64,000 bases of DNA from Apoderus coryli (GCA_911728435.2 OU452199.1:40187253-40251252), one strand, 5' to 3'; positions 43,313 through 53,815 are shown, numbered from the stretch's first letter. Numbers and translations: made by a program. The notes: generated from the letters alone by a model not told the origin.

Positions 43313-45402
43313 TACTCATAATTTTTATTGAACCAAAAAGAATGTACAAACTCCACATAGGTTCATCCTTTACATTTACATATCAATTTTAATTTTTTTA
43401 TTTTTTTTACTTACAAGTAACCCTTATTTATGATAAACTAACTACGCTATAATTATAAGTATAAAGATAATGAGAGAGAAAAAAACAAAACACTAGTCAT
43501 GAAATACAAAATGAAATCAAAACGAGAAAAAGAAAAGGAAACAGTCATATGCGATTAAGCAGAACTCTTTAAACTCCGTTTTAAAACCCTTTTAGGAACT
43601 TTTGGTTGTAGTTCCTTTATACTAGATTCTAGATTGTTATAATATAATTTGACACCTTTTACCAGGCTACCTGGGCTGCTTAATATCTAATGATGGTGGC
43701 TCTAGTGATGAAATAAAACGCAGAAGTGCAGTGGCAAAGGAAGCAATGGTAAAACTTTCAAACATCTGGAAAACCCACGACATCTCAATTAACACCAAAA
43801 TGAGGTTGGTCAGAAGCCTGATCTTCTCCATTTTTCTCTACGGGTCAGAATGCTGGACACTGAAACAGTTGGCGTAGAATGCTGAGAGTGTCGTGGACCG
43901 AAAAGAGGACCAATCAATCCATTCTGGATCAACTAAAAATAAGGAAGAGACTACGCACAATAGTAGTAGAAAAAATTGCCAAATTTTTTGGCCATGTAGT
44001 GAGGAGGAACGGATTAGAAAGACTCACTTTGGAGGGTTGGGTAAATGGCAAAAGATCCCGAGGAAGGTCCCCAACAAGATATACAGACCTCATAACGAAT
44101 ATTACAGAGAAAAAATTAACACAAACATTCAAATTGGCCGAAGATCGACAACAATGGAAAGCCATTACAAAAGATAGCCCATGATCACGATGCTCGCAGT
44201 CGAGCTCCCGACCAAGAAGAAGAAGAAGACCAGGCTCGATCCATTTAATGTGCAAGAGGTATGTGAACATCAAATCTATTTCTTGTCTGATAATCATGAA
44301 AAGTATGTCTATATTCTATAGAAAGATTGGAGAGGCGGTCACGCATCAATACGCGATGAATATGACTACATACCTGATATGTATAGATATCATTCAGACT
44401 CAGTATACCGTAATCTTTATATAAATCATTGGTATGATAAGTATGGGGCAGGGAGTACAAATTTTGTATAGCTCTATTCTGAAGAACTCTAAGTGGACTA
44501 AGGAGTCTTTCAAATGTAGAGTACCATGCGACTGCCAAGTATTGCTCTTCGAAGATATGTCGGTATACAGTAGCTCAAACGCCGCAGAATACCGATAGAT
44601 GGTGAAATCTTTTTAATTATTTGATTGATGGGAATTTCCCAAGAGAGAATCTCATCACAGTACAAACCCAAAAACTTAATAACGTTTGAGTAGCCCAGTA
44701 TGCCCCCATCAAACTGCAACGGCCCCAACTGTCGTGGTTTGATCTTTGCAATAAACATAAAACTGGATTTTTCCACATTTAATGTTAATTTATGAGATAT
44801 TAACCATTTATTTATAAGATTTAAATCATTTTTTATATCGTTCAGCATTTCCAACCTCAGAATTGCCAGAGTATGTAAGTGAGGCATTATCGGCATAAAG
44901 CCTTAAGTTTCCCATAATATTTAGTTTTTCTAAATAATTAATATATACAAGAAACAAAGTGGGTCCAACAATAGAACCCTGGGGTACCCCACAAGAGACC
45001 GACAAAATGGAACTGGACACATCAGATACTGAAACACACTGCGCACTCCCTCAGACAAGTAACTTTCAAACCACTGATATACTACACCCCTGACACCCAA
45101 ATTCTCCAGTTTATTTAATAATAAGGCCTTTCGTAAATCCAAAGACACCAAGGCACAACGAAATCCTGCATCAACTCTTAATTGCAGTTCAGATATCAGA
45201 TCCACAGCAGCAGACTCCGTGTCGCTAGATGGTCTAAAACCGTACTGGCCTTTAAAAAAAATGTATGCTGTTTAAATAACTCACCAATCTGTCATTTACA
45301 ACCCTCTCCAAAACCTTCGACAAAACCGGGAGAACTGAAACAGGTCTATAATTCCCTGGATTTTGAGGGGCACCTCCTTTAAATAACGGTGTTACTCTAG
45401 CT
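43313..45402 (-). pseudogene. Jockey-like retrotransposon inserted in the MITE
   Basis: Minus strand from the right: GQYGFRPSSDTESAAVDLIS, LVSLDLRKALLLNKLENLG (catalytic region A with D...; the usual KAFD is altered), VSCGVPQGSIVGPTLFLVYI, LRLYADNASLTYSG (second Asp of YADD is Asn), MPIMPHLHTLAILRL-type frame-shifted segment, HKLTLNVEKSSFMFIAK, IKFLGLYCDEILSW, then YHTFHDYQTRNRFDVHIPLA. After the inserted RTE-like piece the frame continues as SLVKGVKLYYNNLESSIKEL and stops near 43565. A 3' UTR extends to about 43313. YADN would inactivate the RT; several frameshifts are present. Confidence 0.75.
43669..44228 (+). pseudogene. RTE-like retrotransposon 3' fragment with 8-bp target duplication
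   Basis: ACCAGGCT flanks it at 43661-43668 and 44229-44236. It encodes YLGCLISNDGGSSDEIKRRS-type sequence (the first residues overlap the boundary), LVRSLIFSIFLYGSECWTLK, then after a short deletion MLRVSWTEKRTNQSILDQLK, FFGHVVRRNGLERL and NGKRSRGRSPTRYTDLI, with a stop at 44184. The 3' end is a repeated AAG tail. Removing it restores the Jockey-like frame on the other strand (SLV-KGVKLYYNN), which proves the order of events. Confidence 0.8.
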
Positions 45403-45989
45403 TGCTTTTCGTCGTTACTCACAATTATTTATTATTATTTGTCAATTTATTTCTCTTTCAGTACAACATTTTATTCTGTACGCGGTTTTTTAAATTCAGT
45501 TGAAAAAACGCCTTTCTCAGATGAATGTTTTACGCAAAATAAGTGCCAAACTATGGCGATTTTTCTTGAATAATTTTAAATAACAGCTAAAAATACTGAA
45601 AACTTGTTTAAATCATTACGTGTGATATACCACCTATTTCTGAATTGAAAATGGCTTTAAATTTAACATAGTTGATGACGGTTTTTAAAAAACGAAACGT
45701 GGTAGTGAAAATCTGTAAACGCTATCTTATTCTCCTCAAAAAGTGACAATGATGAAATGCTTTTCATTTTTTTTATATCTGTAAAAATAATGTCAAAAAT
45801 AAATAAAAATTAAAATTGCAAAAAATCGTTTTTTCAATAATTCTCAAAAACGGCTAAAGTTAATTTACTTTTGAAAACACCATTTAAAAGGTGTTTAAAT
45901 TGTACAACTTTTCTCTAATTTAACCGACATTGTGACTCCTACCGTTTCCAAAATTCCAATGCTATCCAATTCTTATCTTGGACAGAGTG

Positions 45990-46371
45990 TATATACCAAT
46001 ATAAAACTAATTTAATAGGTACCTATGCATCACAGCAGTGCGGTATACTTAGAATTCCAATTTTGTTCATAGATCCCTCTTAAAATGTCATATTTTTTAA
46101 CGATTTCTAAATTGGCATCTTTCAAATACCCCGAGTGTCCGGTAATAAAAAGTTACTGGTATATTATAAATATGGTTGTCGGTTTTTACGAGGTCATAAA
46201 CCTATAATATAAAAATGATGTTTCTTATTTAAAATGTTAATAAAATCTGATGTAAATATTTATGTTTATGGCATATTTGAATAGGTATCCTACATAATTG
46301 CTAATGTTCCCTCCATATAATTTGAAACAACGAATTAATAAATATGCAAAAATAAAAAAATATCCACGATC
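45990..46371. other. No gene seen
   Basis: Unassigned AT-rich DNA. Contains the T-run that follows the tRNA-Thr gene (on its strand) near 46351-46362. Confidence 0.4.
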
Positions 46372-46445
46372 AGGCCCCGGCGAGATTCGAACTCACGATC
46401 TCCTGTTTACTAGACAGGCGCTTTAACCAACTAAGCCACGGCGCC
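46372..46445 (-). tRNA. tRNA-Thr (AGU anticodon)
   Basis: Minus strand: acceptor GGCGCCG, D-arm with TTAGTTGGTTAAAGC, anticodon stem CCTGT/ACAGG around loop CTAGTAA (anticodon AGT in DNA), T-arm GTGAG-TTCGAAT-CTCGC, and discriminator T. A-box and B-box (GTTCGAATC) are conserved. The acceptor stem has one G-G mismatch at the fourth pair. A T7 run lies about 10 bp downstream as a Pol III terminator. No intron. Likely functional, with the mismatch as the only doubt. Confidence 0.88.
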
Positions 46446-46949
46446 TTCTGTATCGTCATTGGAACAACATTGTATTTAAACACTGTTGCACAGGATCAAA
46501 AAATGACAAAAAATATTTTATAGAAGAACAATACTGCCGTGATAAAGATAAAGGTCGTATCTGCAAATTTCAATGATCCGAGAAAAAGAAGGAAAACTTT
46601 TTGGGTGTATGCCGTCTACATTTTTTGACATTTATTTTTCAAATTGTTCATGTATGCATAAAATAGGCTCAATAGTCTTGGGAGAGAACACTAAATAGTT
46701 CTGAAGAGTGGAAAACATAATTTTGATAGATACGACTTCTACGCTTAACGTAATTTACTTGTACCATCGCGATGTCGCAGTATTTGTAGTTACGACGAAA
46801 TCACTTTATTAATATGAAATCACAATAATAAACAATAAAAAGTTTTTTGTTGTTTGTTAAATTCTTAAACATTTTTATTTATGAAATAATACAATGCGGT
46901 ATGATAAGTAATAATTCTACTTTCAAAAAAATTATTCGGTAATTGTTGT

Positions 46950-49272
46950 TTACAAATCTGCTTCAACTTCCGTAGTAGGCAAACATTTCCAAAATTCCAA
47001 TCGGCTTTTGGGTATGATTGGTTCAAGCCTTTTTAGCAGAGTTTCCTTTCTGGTTACTGAAATCCCTCTTGCTGTTTCTTTGCAATTCGGCTTTTTTAGC
47101 CCACGTTTCTGACAAGTGGCATTTAAAAAATTAAGTTCTATAAATTCATCATCAAATTTATTTCTGTATAAAAGTGAGTTTTTGCCTCTCTTGAACTCCA
47201 CTTGTACCATGTTTTGTAGATAAGGCCTTGGATTAATTTTAGCTAATTTATATTGTGACGTAGAATCTTTCCAATTAAAAAACTGTTTCAATTCTAATTG
47301 TATAACGTCAACAGTTCCGGAGTTGGCTGATTGGACACATGTATGAAAGTCTTGAAAATCATAAACTTTTTTCATTCTCTTTAATGCTTGTTCTACCTGA
47401 TGGTGAAATGCATCAGCCGACATAAAAGTATGTCCCGATTGAAAATACTTTATTGTCAAATTATTTATATCAACTTCTGAACTGTTCACAACGTAAACAA
47501 AAAAACAAAATATAGCCCAATTTTTGTTCTGGGCTGAACAGTTATCTAACCATAATGTTATGCTTTCCTTGTCTCTTTGGTGTAGAAAAAAAGCGTAGTA
47601 TGCACTAATGATATCTTCCTTCATCCTCCCAGATATAGCCTCATGCCAAATAACTGCTGTGGGATTTGTTTTCTTTAGTTTGCCAACCGACGCGAAACTT
47701 AGATTGAAGGCAATTAGACGTGGTACAAAAATAACTTCTTTGAACATCTCGCAACGTGGAAGCATAACAACCTAAAAAAAATAAAAAAAAATATTAGGCT
47801 GAATACAATTAATTTAAGACTAACTACTAACCTTTTGGAGATCAGCAGAACATGTTACTGATGATTGTTCATACAATGGAGAATTTTTCTCAACATCTTT
47901 CCGATACTCTGCACGTGCAGACTTCGCCATTTCTATATGTATGACATACTGCTTACAAATGTCACAGTCATTGTTAACAATTTCTTGATTGTGTTTTGTT
48001 GATTTTTTATGAAGCTCGAATTCTTCACAGTTAAAACACTCTTCATGTCCCAAATTTGCAAAAGATATTTTCATGTCACTTACAACTTGTCTGTACAGAC
48101 TATAAGAAAATTCAATTTCAGGGTGTTTTTCTTTAAAATTCATATACATATACTTCTTTGTTATGTCGCTAGGCAAATACCTGCGATTGGAGGCATGCTC
48201 TCTGCGATAATGTGAAATGGTGGGTCCAAAACTTTCGATGTGATCCATTATTACCTTTCTGTCAATTTTATTTTTTGGAGTGGCACGACCCTGTTTTGAT
48301 ACTGGGGCTGCCAAATTTGAATTTGAATATTTGTTTAGAACATCCCGGATAACTCGATCATTATGTGCTTCATATCCCAAACAGGCCAAATAGAATCGTT
48401 TACAAACATTTTGGAATGACCCTGATTCATCTTTCAAAGTATAAAAAATGGTATTTTGCCTTCGGGAACTTGAGCAACCAGTAGTTGTAGCCCTTTTGAT
48501 ATGAGACCTTTTAGTTGAATTTAAAATAAATGTCTTTCTGTCTCTGGATGACATGTTTCGATAAATTTCGTTAATGTGTGCTCGTTGATCTTTTGCAAAT
48601 TTCTCAGTGCATTTTTTTGTGCAATTTTTGCATGGCTCCTTCAAACACATTTTTTCCTTCTTTTCTTCTAGTTTTAGTCTTTAGTGGTACATCATATTTC
48701 TTTCTTTTGCGGATTCGTCCTTCTTTTGTATAACTATTCGTACTTTCCGATTTTTTAACTGCATTTATTATTAAATTATCTAAGATATTAGTGATGAATG
48801 CAGTTAAATCTGCACTAGGAGTAATTAATATGTTTTCAATAATATTAATTTTCTTGCTTAAAGTACGATTAATAAGTGGAACACCGCCTGCTGCCGTGGT
48901 AAAATTCTCATCATTGGAGTCTGAATCAGAATATTCCACAATTATATTACGTCTTGATCTCCCTAAATCTGAATTAAAACATTGTTTAATCAGTTGGGCA
49001 TTAATCTTATTTTCTTTGTGAGTTGGAAGACACTCATCATTATCTGGTGCGCCTTGGTCTGAGCTTTCGGAGTCAGAGGTTGCATGAGAATAGTCCGAAA
49101 TTAAAAAATCTGGATCCGGCTCTACAGGTGCAATCCGCTTTCTGGAAATTTTATGCTTTTCAGTAGTCGCTTTAAGTTTGTTATGGAATTCCCAGTTTTT
49201 TCTTGCCAAAAACACTAGCTTTCTAGCTCTAGTACTACTGTTACTAGGATTACTACTGCTACTATTCATCAT
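46950..49272 (-). pseudogene. DUF7869-type transposase-like gene (three segments, one frameshift)
   Basis: Segment 1 (49272-48651): Ser-rich, acidic and Lys-rich N-terminus without domains. Segment 2 (48650-47832): zinc-ligand-like CLKEPCKNCTKKC, a TKRSHIKRATTTGCSSSRRQ region, and CFNCEEF...CDICKQY. Segment 3 (47771-46950): IWHEAISGRMKEDI, LWLDNCSAQNKNWAIF and SGHTFMSADAFHHQVEQ. Segments 2 and 3 join cleanly across a GT-AG intron (47831-47772) to give SADLQK-VVMLPRCEM. Asp residues in SADLQK, LWLDNC and MSADAF stand where an RNase H-like nuclease would have its triad; that assignment is inferred. Segments 1 and 2 are in different frames at a run of six A (48651-48656 region): one extra base. 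A 5' UTR intron (49336-49276) is possible. AATAAA lies downstream. About 750 residues in total. Confidence 0.75.
47772..47831 (-). other. 60-bp GT-AG intron in the DUF7869-type gene
   Basis: Donor AAAAG|GTTAGTAG and acceptor TTTTTTTAG|GTTGTT on the minus strand, phase 0. Without splicing the frame stops three codons after the donor. The short length is typical of insects. Confidence 0.8.
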
Positions 49273-49807
49273 TATCTATATAACAACAATTAACTTTGAA
49301 ACTAATAATTGCAAAAAATAAAATCTATAAATATACCTGCATACGCTTAGGAGGTAAAGAACGTCCTGCTAACAATTTTACGTTAGAAATTTCTATATAA
49401 ACTTGAAAAATACAAACACTTCGAAGCACTACGAACCCGGCAAAACTTATTTTTGAGGTTAAGTAGCTATGTTATACTAAATACACGATTTCGAGGTTAC
49501 CTAGCCGTGTCAATCAAAAAAGTCGTATCTGCATACAATGTTAGGTTTAACTGTCGTATCTACAGAATTTGCAGCAGATACGACATTTCAACTTAACGTA
49601 ACACACATACGACAAAATTCCTTAACAAACCAGTGTCTATTGTAGATACGACTTTCTTTTTATCGATGTTTCAGAGCATTTTAACGGGAAATACGACGTT
49701 CTAGCTTAGCATACAGATAGGAAAATGATAAAATTCTGTATTGGTACCATTAACTCAGTTACCACAATTTTTGTAGATACGACCTTTATCCTTACCACGG
49801 CAGAATA

Positions 49808-50355
49808 GGTGTTAAGCCGTCTATTGCAAAACTGTTAACGTGACATGTAAATTCAATCTTACGTAATGATCACCAAAGTGTTACGTAATGAATATTACAT
49901 AACACTTTGGGGATTTTTACTTTTTATTATGGAATTATGTCAAACACAAATGTCAAATATTTAAATGTCATAATTACCTTTTCTTCTGTGTGAAATATTT
50001 TTGCTTAAATTTTAATTCTGAAATGGATTTTGATTTTGCAAAGTCGTAGAAAAAGTACAGTACATAACTCGAGCTGTAAATAATTTTCCATGCTCGATAC
50101 TATTGCCTCACTCGCCGCTTCGCGGCTCGTGGGCAAACTAGTCTCTCGCATGTAAAATGTCATTTACAGCACATGTTATGTAATATACTATTACAGCACA
50201 TGTTATGTAATATGCTATTATTTATCTATACAAAATTATTATGAACTGTCAAATTAAATTGATTTAAAAATACGTACGTACGTTTTCATACAGATGTAAA
50301 ATAATTTTTTTTACGAAATGAAATTGAGAGTGGAGAAATACAAAAAAAAAATATC
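49808..50355. other. Spacer between the transposon and tRNA-Asp; hairpin and tandem repeat
   Basis: Near 49873-49911 CCAAAGTGTTAcGTAAT pairs with ATTACaTAACACTTTGG. A second, GC-rich hairpin GCCGC-TTC-GCGGC lies near 50113-50125. Two tandem 27-bp units beginning TTACAGCACATGTTATGTAA occupy 50164-50217. No coding frame. Confidence 0.6.
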
Positions 50356-50427
50356 CTCCCCGGCGGGGAATCGAACCCCGGTCTCCCGCGTGACAGGCGG
50401 GGATACTTACCACTATACTACCGAGGA
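50356..50427 (-). tRNA. tRNA-Asp (GUC anticodon)
   Basis: Minus strand: acceptor TCCTCGG paired with CCGGGGA, discriminator G, D-arm TAGTATAGTGGTAAGTA, anticodon arm CCGCC-TGTCACG-CGGG (anticodon GTC in DNA), T-arm CGGGG-TTCGATT-CCCCG. All stems pair. A T10 run follows at once on the minus strand as terminator. The expected pyrimidine in the D-loop (GGTYAGT) is A here. Otherwise a canonical, probably functional gene. Confidence 0.93.
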
Positions 50428-50509
50428 TATATCAAAAATAATTCATAGGTGGTATTAGACGAGTTTTGAAAACAACAATTCATATCTCTAAAGTCAGGCA
50501 TCGATTTTG

Positions 50510-50690
50510 AACCCCATTCAAACCAACCGTACTGCGTACTGCTTCTGATACCCAAAAAGTCTGGCCAGCCTCGGTGATTCCTTTGCCAGCCATTGCTCCA
50601 AGATGTCGCAACGAGTCGCACATGAAAGTTGAAGAGTTACCTAAACATCGTTTAGAGCAAATGTACCGCTTATTGAGACAACATTTTGAA
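50510..50690 (+). other. Open stretch of unknown origin
   Basis: About 60 codons are open and not AT-biased: TASDTQKVWPASVIPLPAIA, PRCRNESHMKVEELPKHRLE and QMYRLLRQHF. It runs into the repeat at 50649 and the retroelement at 50715. I do not recognise the family. It could be an exon fragment of a host gene or TE coding sequence. No splice sites are convincing. Confidence 0.3.
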
Positions 50691-52204
50691 CCACAGATGT
50701 CCTCCCTGATAGTTCATTCACTAGTTCAAATGCTCTTAATTTCATAAGATCTTACTTGAGTGATCGACATCAGTTAGTTGACTATATGGGAGAGAGGTCT
50801 GAAGTAAGGCCTGTGACAACCGGAGTACCCCAGGGCTCAATTCTTGGTCGACTTTTATTTATTATATATGTCAACGACTTATCATCTTATTTGAGGGATA
50901 CTCAAGTAATGCAGACGACACCACAATTTACCAGGCTTCCGAGGATTTTAATAACATAATCCAAACCAAATTAAAGAGTGCTGAGAATTGCTTTGCCTCT
51001 AACGAACTGTCTCTTAACTTCTCGAAAACGGAGAGGATTGATTTTACACTAAGGAAAACAATACTTATAAGTTTCTTGAAGTAATTATAGACCCAAAATT
51101 GACATGGAAAGATCAGATCGATTGCCTTGTCAAAAAATTGTCCAGTGTGGTTTATCTCTTGCGAAAACTATCGAGTACATGTTCACAAGAAGTCTTGCGT
51201 TGCGCATATATGGGATACTTTCAGGGCCTGATTAGTTATAGCGTTCTGTTTTGGGGCAAGGCACCGCAATGGAAAATTATCTTTAAAATTCAAAAGGCGG
51301 CTGTACGCGTAATGGAGCTGGATATAGAGAGCCATGCAAACCCTTCTTTAAAAAATTAATAATTCTAACAGTTCCTGCTCTGTATATTTGGCAGTGCATT
51401 TTTTATATTAGGGAAAATCTCAATACTTTAATAAGTCATGAGGATCTACACTGTTATGAAACGCGGCATAAGAAAAACCTGTGTCTGCCCCGGCACAGAT
51501 TAGCTTTGACAGATCGACAGTTTCAGGTTATGGCCGTTAGGTTCTATAATCACCTTCCTCGTCAGATAATAAAAACGTGAAAAAACAACTTCTTGAGATT
51601 GTCCCATATGACTATGCTGACTATCTCACCTACAAATTTTGAGTGAATTTTGTACACCTAATGCTCTGTTAATCTTAATTTATATTATAGTATGTTGATT
51701 GTTGTTGTAATATTTGAATTGTGCCGCTTTAGACTATTTATCGAAGTTTTAAGTGATTTTTATGTACTTTGTTTTACTGTTTTGTATTTGTACTATTTAC
51801 ATACGTATTTGTTGTTTGAGTATTTTGTTTGTTTATATTGTATTTTTATTTATGTACATACTGAATGTGACGATGCCAATAACTATTGTTATATAGGCAA
51901 ATAAGGCATTATTATTATTATTATTATTAATCACAAGACACCTTAATAAAAATAAAATACTTTTAATTCTCACGAGCACTATACCAAAAACACAAAACAC
52001 AGAATTAGATTACAAACACAATATTTATATATTTCGTACACGCCGACAATGAACTATATATTGAACACAGGAGCGAACGGTATCTATCTACGTCTATGCG
52101 ATTATTGTGACGTTTTAACCCATAATGGCGGCATGCGCGACGAGATGCGCAGGACGCCTCGCAAGCGGAGGGTCAGAATACTGTATTATTTATTATACTG
52201 TGCC
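50649..52204. repeat. Repeat copy A, split by a Jockey-like insertion
   Basis: 50669-50717 and 51926-52204 together match 60231-60565 in order (CTTATTG.GACAACATTTTG ... TGTTCATT | TATTAATCA ... CATAATGGCGGCATGCGCGA). The uninterrupted copy shows that the retroelement entered after GTTCATT. Function of the repeat is unknown. The other copy is followed by a Crypton-type frame. Confidence 0.75.
50715..51928 (+). pseudogene. Jockey-like retrotransposon, RT to 3' end
   Basis: Starts in the [42 protein letters not shown], then in another frame [12 protein letters not shown] (Tyr of YADD is Asn), NELSLNFSKTERIDFTLRK, DPKLTWKDQIDCLVKKLSSV, YFQGLISYSVLFWG, IFKIQKAAVRVMEL, and a last part with LTDRQFQVMAVRFYNHLPRQ. 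The 3' UTR contains GATGCCAATAACTATTG and ends in ATT repeats (51908-51928). At least two frameshifts. The same family occurs on the minus strand at 56540-57545. Confidence 0.8.
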
Positions 52205-52820
52205 GCAAGTATGTATTTATTTTTGTGTAAAAGAATCTTTGCTTTGCCATTTTTCATAATAAATCAGATAAAAAATGATTTTCAACGCTCCATATCGTGG
52301 AAAATCATGGAAGTATGTTCTACCACTGGAAGATTGAGTAATTGCTCTTTGTACGAGATTAAGTTCAATGATCATATATACTGGTATATAACAATAATTA
52401 CGGCAAACATGACATTATAAAATATTAGAGTGTACACTGTTAATTGCAGTGTATTATGCCTGGGTATATATTTATATAAACTTGATTTATTCTATGCATC
52501 GAGCAATCAAAAGCCCATTAAAACCGCTGAAGCGGTCAGAGCCGCGTTCTTATTTCGATCACGCGATGACGGAATATTTTCTTTATTGCTGCTTTTTTTT
52601 TTCTTTTGGTAATATACTTTTTCAAAAGTACACAGCATAGCTATCCGAGATTCTGGTAAGCCTTAATCAGAGGCGTAGGTATACGCTTGAACATGCAAAA
52701 TAGTATATTGTGCAACGAACATATATTTCCTACGAGTATGTTCGTTTGCAGCATTAGCCGCAGGCTATCACTATCACTGTTTTATTATAATTAGCGAAAT
52801 AATTTAAACTGCGTCAACTA
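52205..52820. other. No gene seen
   Basis: Short open frames (for example 52449-52640) lack motifs. Nothing corresponding to the Crypton-type frame that follows the other repeat copy was found. Confidence 0.4.
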
Positions 52821-52829
52821 GTGGGAAAT

Positions 52830-53815
52830 GAAAAACGGTATTACAATGTCCTAAATTTTCAAATTATTATGATAGAACATCTTATACAGGGTTATTCACA
52901 TCATACGACACGGAATAGTGTGGCTAAACTATTTAAATTTCTAAATGTTTTATTCATGGGTTCGATAAAAATTATTTATGGCTACATAAATAAGGCTAGG
53001 GGATGCAGCTATACTGGATTGTCGGCTGAGTTTGGAGAGCCAAGTTTAGAATTTCGACGCATCCTGGCGTCTTTGGTCGTGTTATATAAACTCATACATG
53101 GTACCATGGACTGCTTCTTTTGCTCCATAAACTGAATTTTAGTGTACCGAGAGTCGCATCTAGGAGCAGCCTGACGTTCTATGTTGACAGAGCCAGGACA
53201 AATGTCTTATGTCGCTGCCCTGTGCATATTATGTGTACAAATTATAATAGTATATGTGGTTTGTGTGATATTTTTGTCTGTTCTCTGAGTGACTTGAAGC
53301 AGACGGCTGCGGATTTCTTTCAGGGATGATAGGGTTGTATATATAATTATATTTGCTTGTGTTTAATAACTTTGTTATGTATAAAATTTGCTTCCATTCA
53401 AATGAAAGTTTTCTTTTATAATAGTTAATTTAAGATTATAATTGTTATCTCAGGTTTTGTGTTTCTGATTTAATCCTAAGTTTCAGAATCTTATTTAATT
53501 CGTTTAGTAGCATATTTAGTGTAATTAGACATTTTTTCTCTTTTTTTTAATGAAGATATTTTAATTTTTTTTTTGGTTGAAAATGGTTGGGATTGTAATA
53601 TTTATTTCAGGTTTTGTATGTCTGATTAAATTGTAGTTTTTGGAATGTTAATTTATTTAGTCGCATATTTAGTATAGTTTGACAAATTGTAATTTTCATT
53701 TTTTTTTTGTTTACGTTAAACATAAAAGTGTATCTAGATGTATTTATATTTATTTATTGTCATGTACTTGCTCTGTAAATGGGAAACTGCTGTGCAATAA
53801 AGATTTATTTATTTA
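52830..53815 (+). pseudogene. CR1/Jockey-like retrotransposon C-terminus and 3' UTR
   Basis: TYTGLSAEFG-like remains and FRRILASLVVLYKLIHGTMD, then after a frameshift LHKLNFSVPRVASRSSLTFY and DRARTNVLCRCPVHIMCTNY to a stop near 53329. This is the same C-terminal block as at 22860-22980 and 31500-31560. The 3' UTR contains an imperfect direct duplication of about 100 bp (53430-53533 and 53590-53690) and ends CAATAAAGATTTATTTATTT at about 53815. Confidence 0.65.

Larger units (their letters stand above)
41289..45989. mobile_element. MITE (CACTGTGTCCAAG family) expanded by nested insertions
   Basis: TA|CACTGTGTCCAAG at 41289 and inverse CACTCTGTCC at 45989|TA. Subtracting the 1.5-kb palindrome (41494-43000) and the Jockey-like insertion (about 43313-45402) leaves about 1.1 kb, close to the intact 1,020-bp copy at 5409-6428. 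The left arm sequence breaks at ACATA and resumes at TATAAAAAAA exactly where the palindrome sits. Confidence 0.8.
46534..49803 (-). mobile_element. Complete DNA transposon with DUF7869-type gene, 34-bp TIRs, 4-bp TSD
   Basis: Left end CTGCCGTGATAAAGATAAAG at 46534; the right end, read inward from 49803, is CTGCCGTGGTAAGGATAAAG. The 34-bp repeats differ at three positions. AATA lies directly outside both ends (46530-46533, 49804-49807). The subterminal regions hold repeated copies of GTCGTATCT/AGATACGAC. A single minus-strand gene with a 60-bp intron fills the interior. A 4-bp duplication is compatible with Sola-like or Ginger-like superfamilies, but the protein, not the duplication, must decide this and I cannot compare it here. 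Confidence 0.85.

Noticed and set aside
46950..49272. Host protein-coding gene with three exons
   Set aside because: The gene lies wholly between matching terminal inverted repeats with a target duplication, so it is a transposon gene; no sign of domestication is visible.
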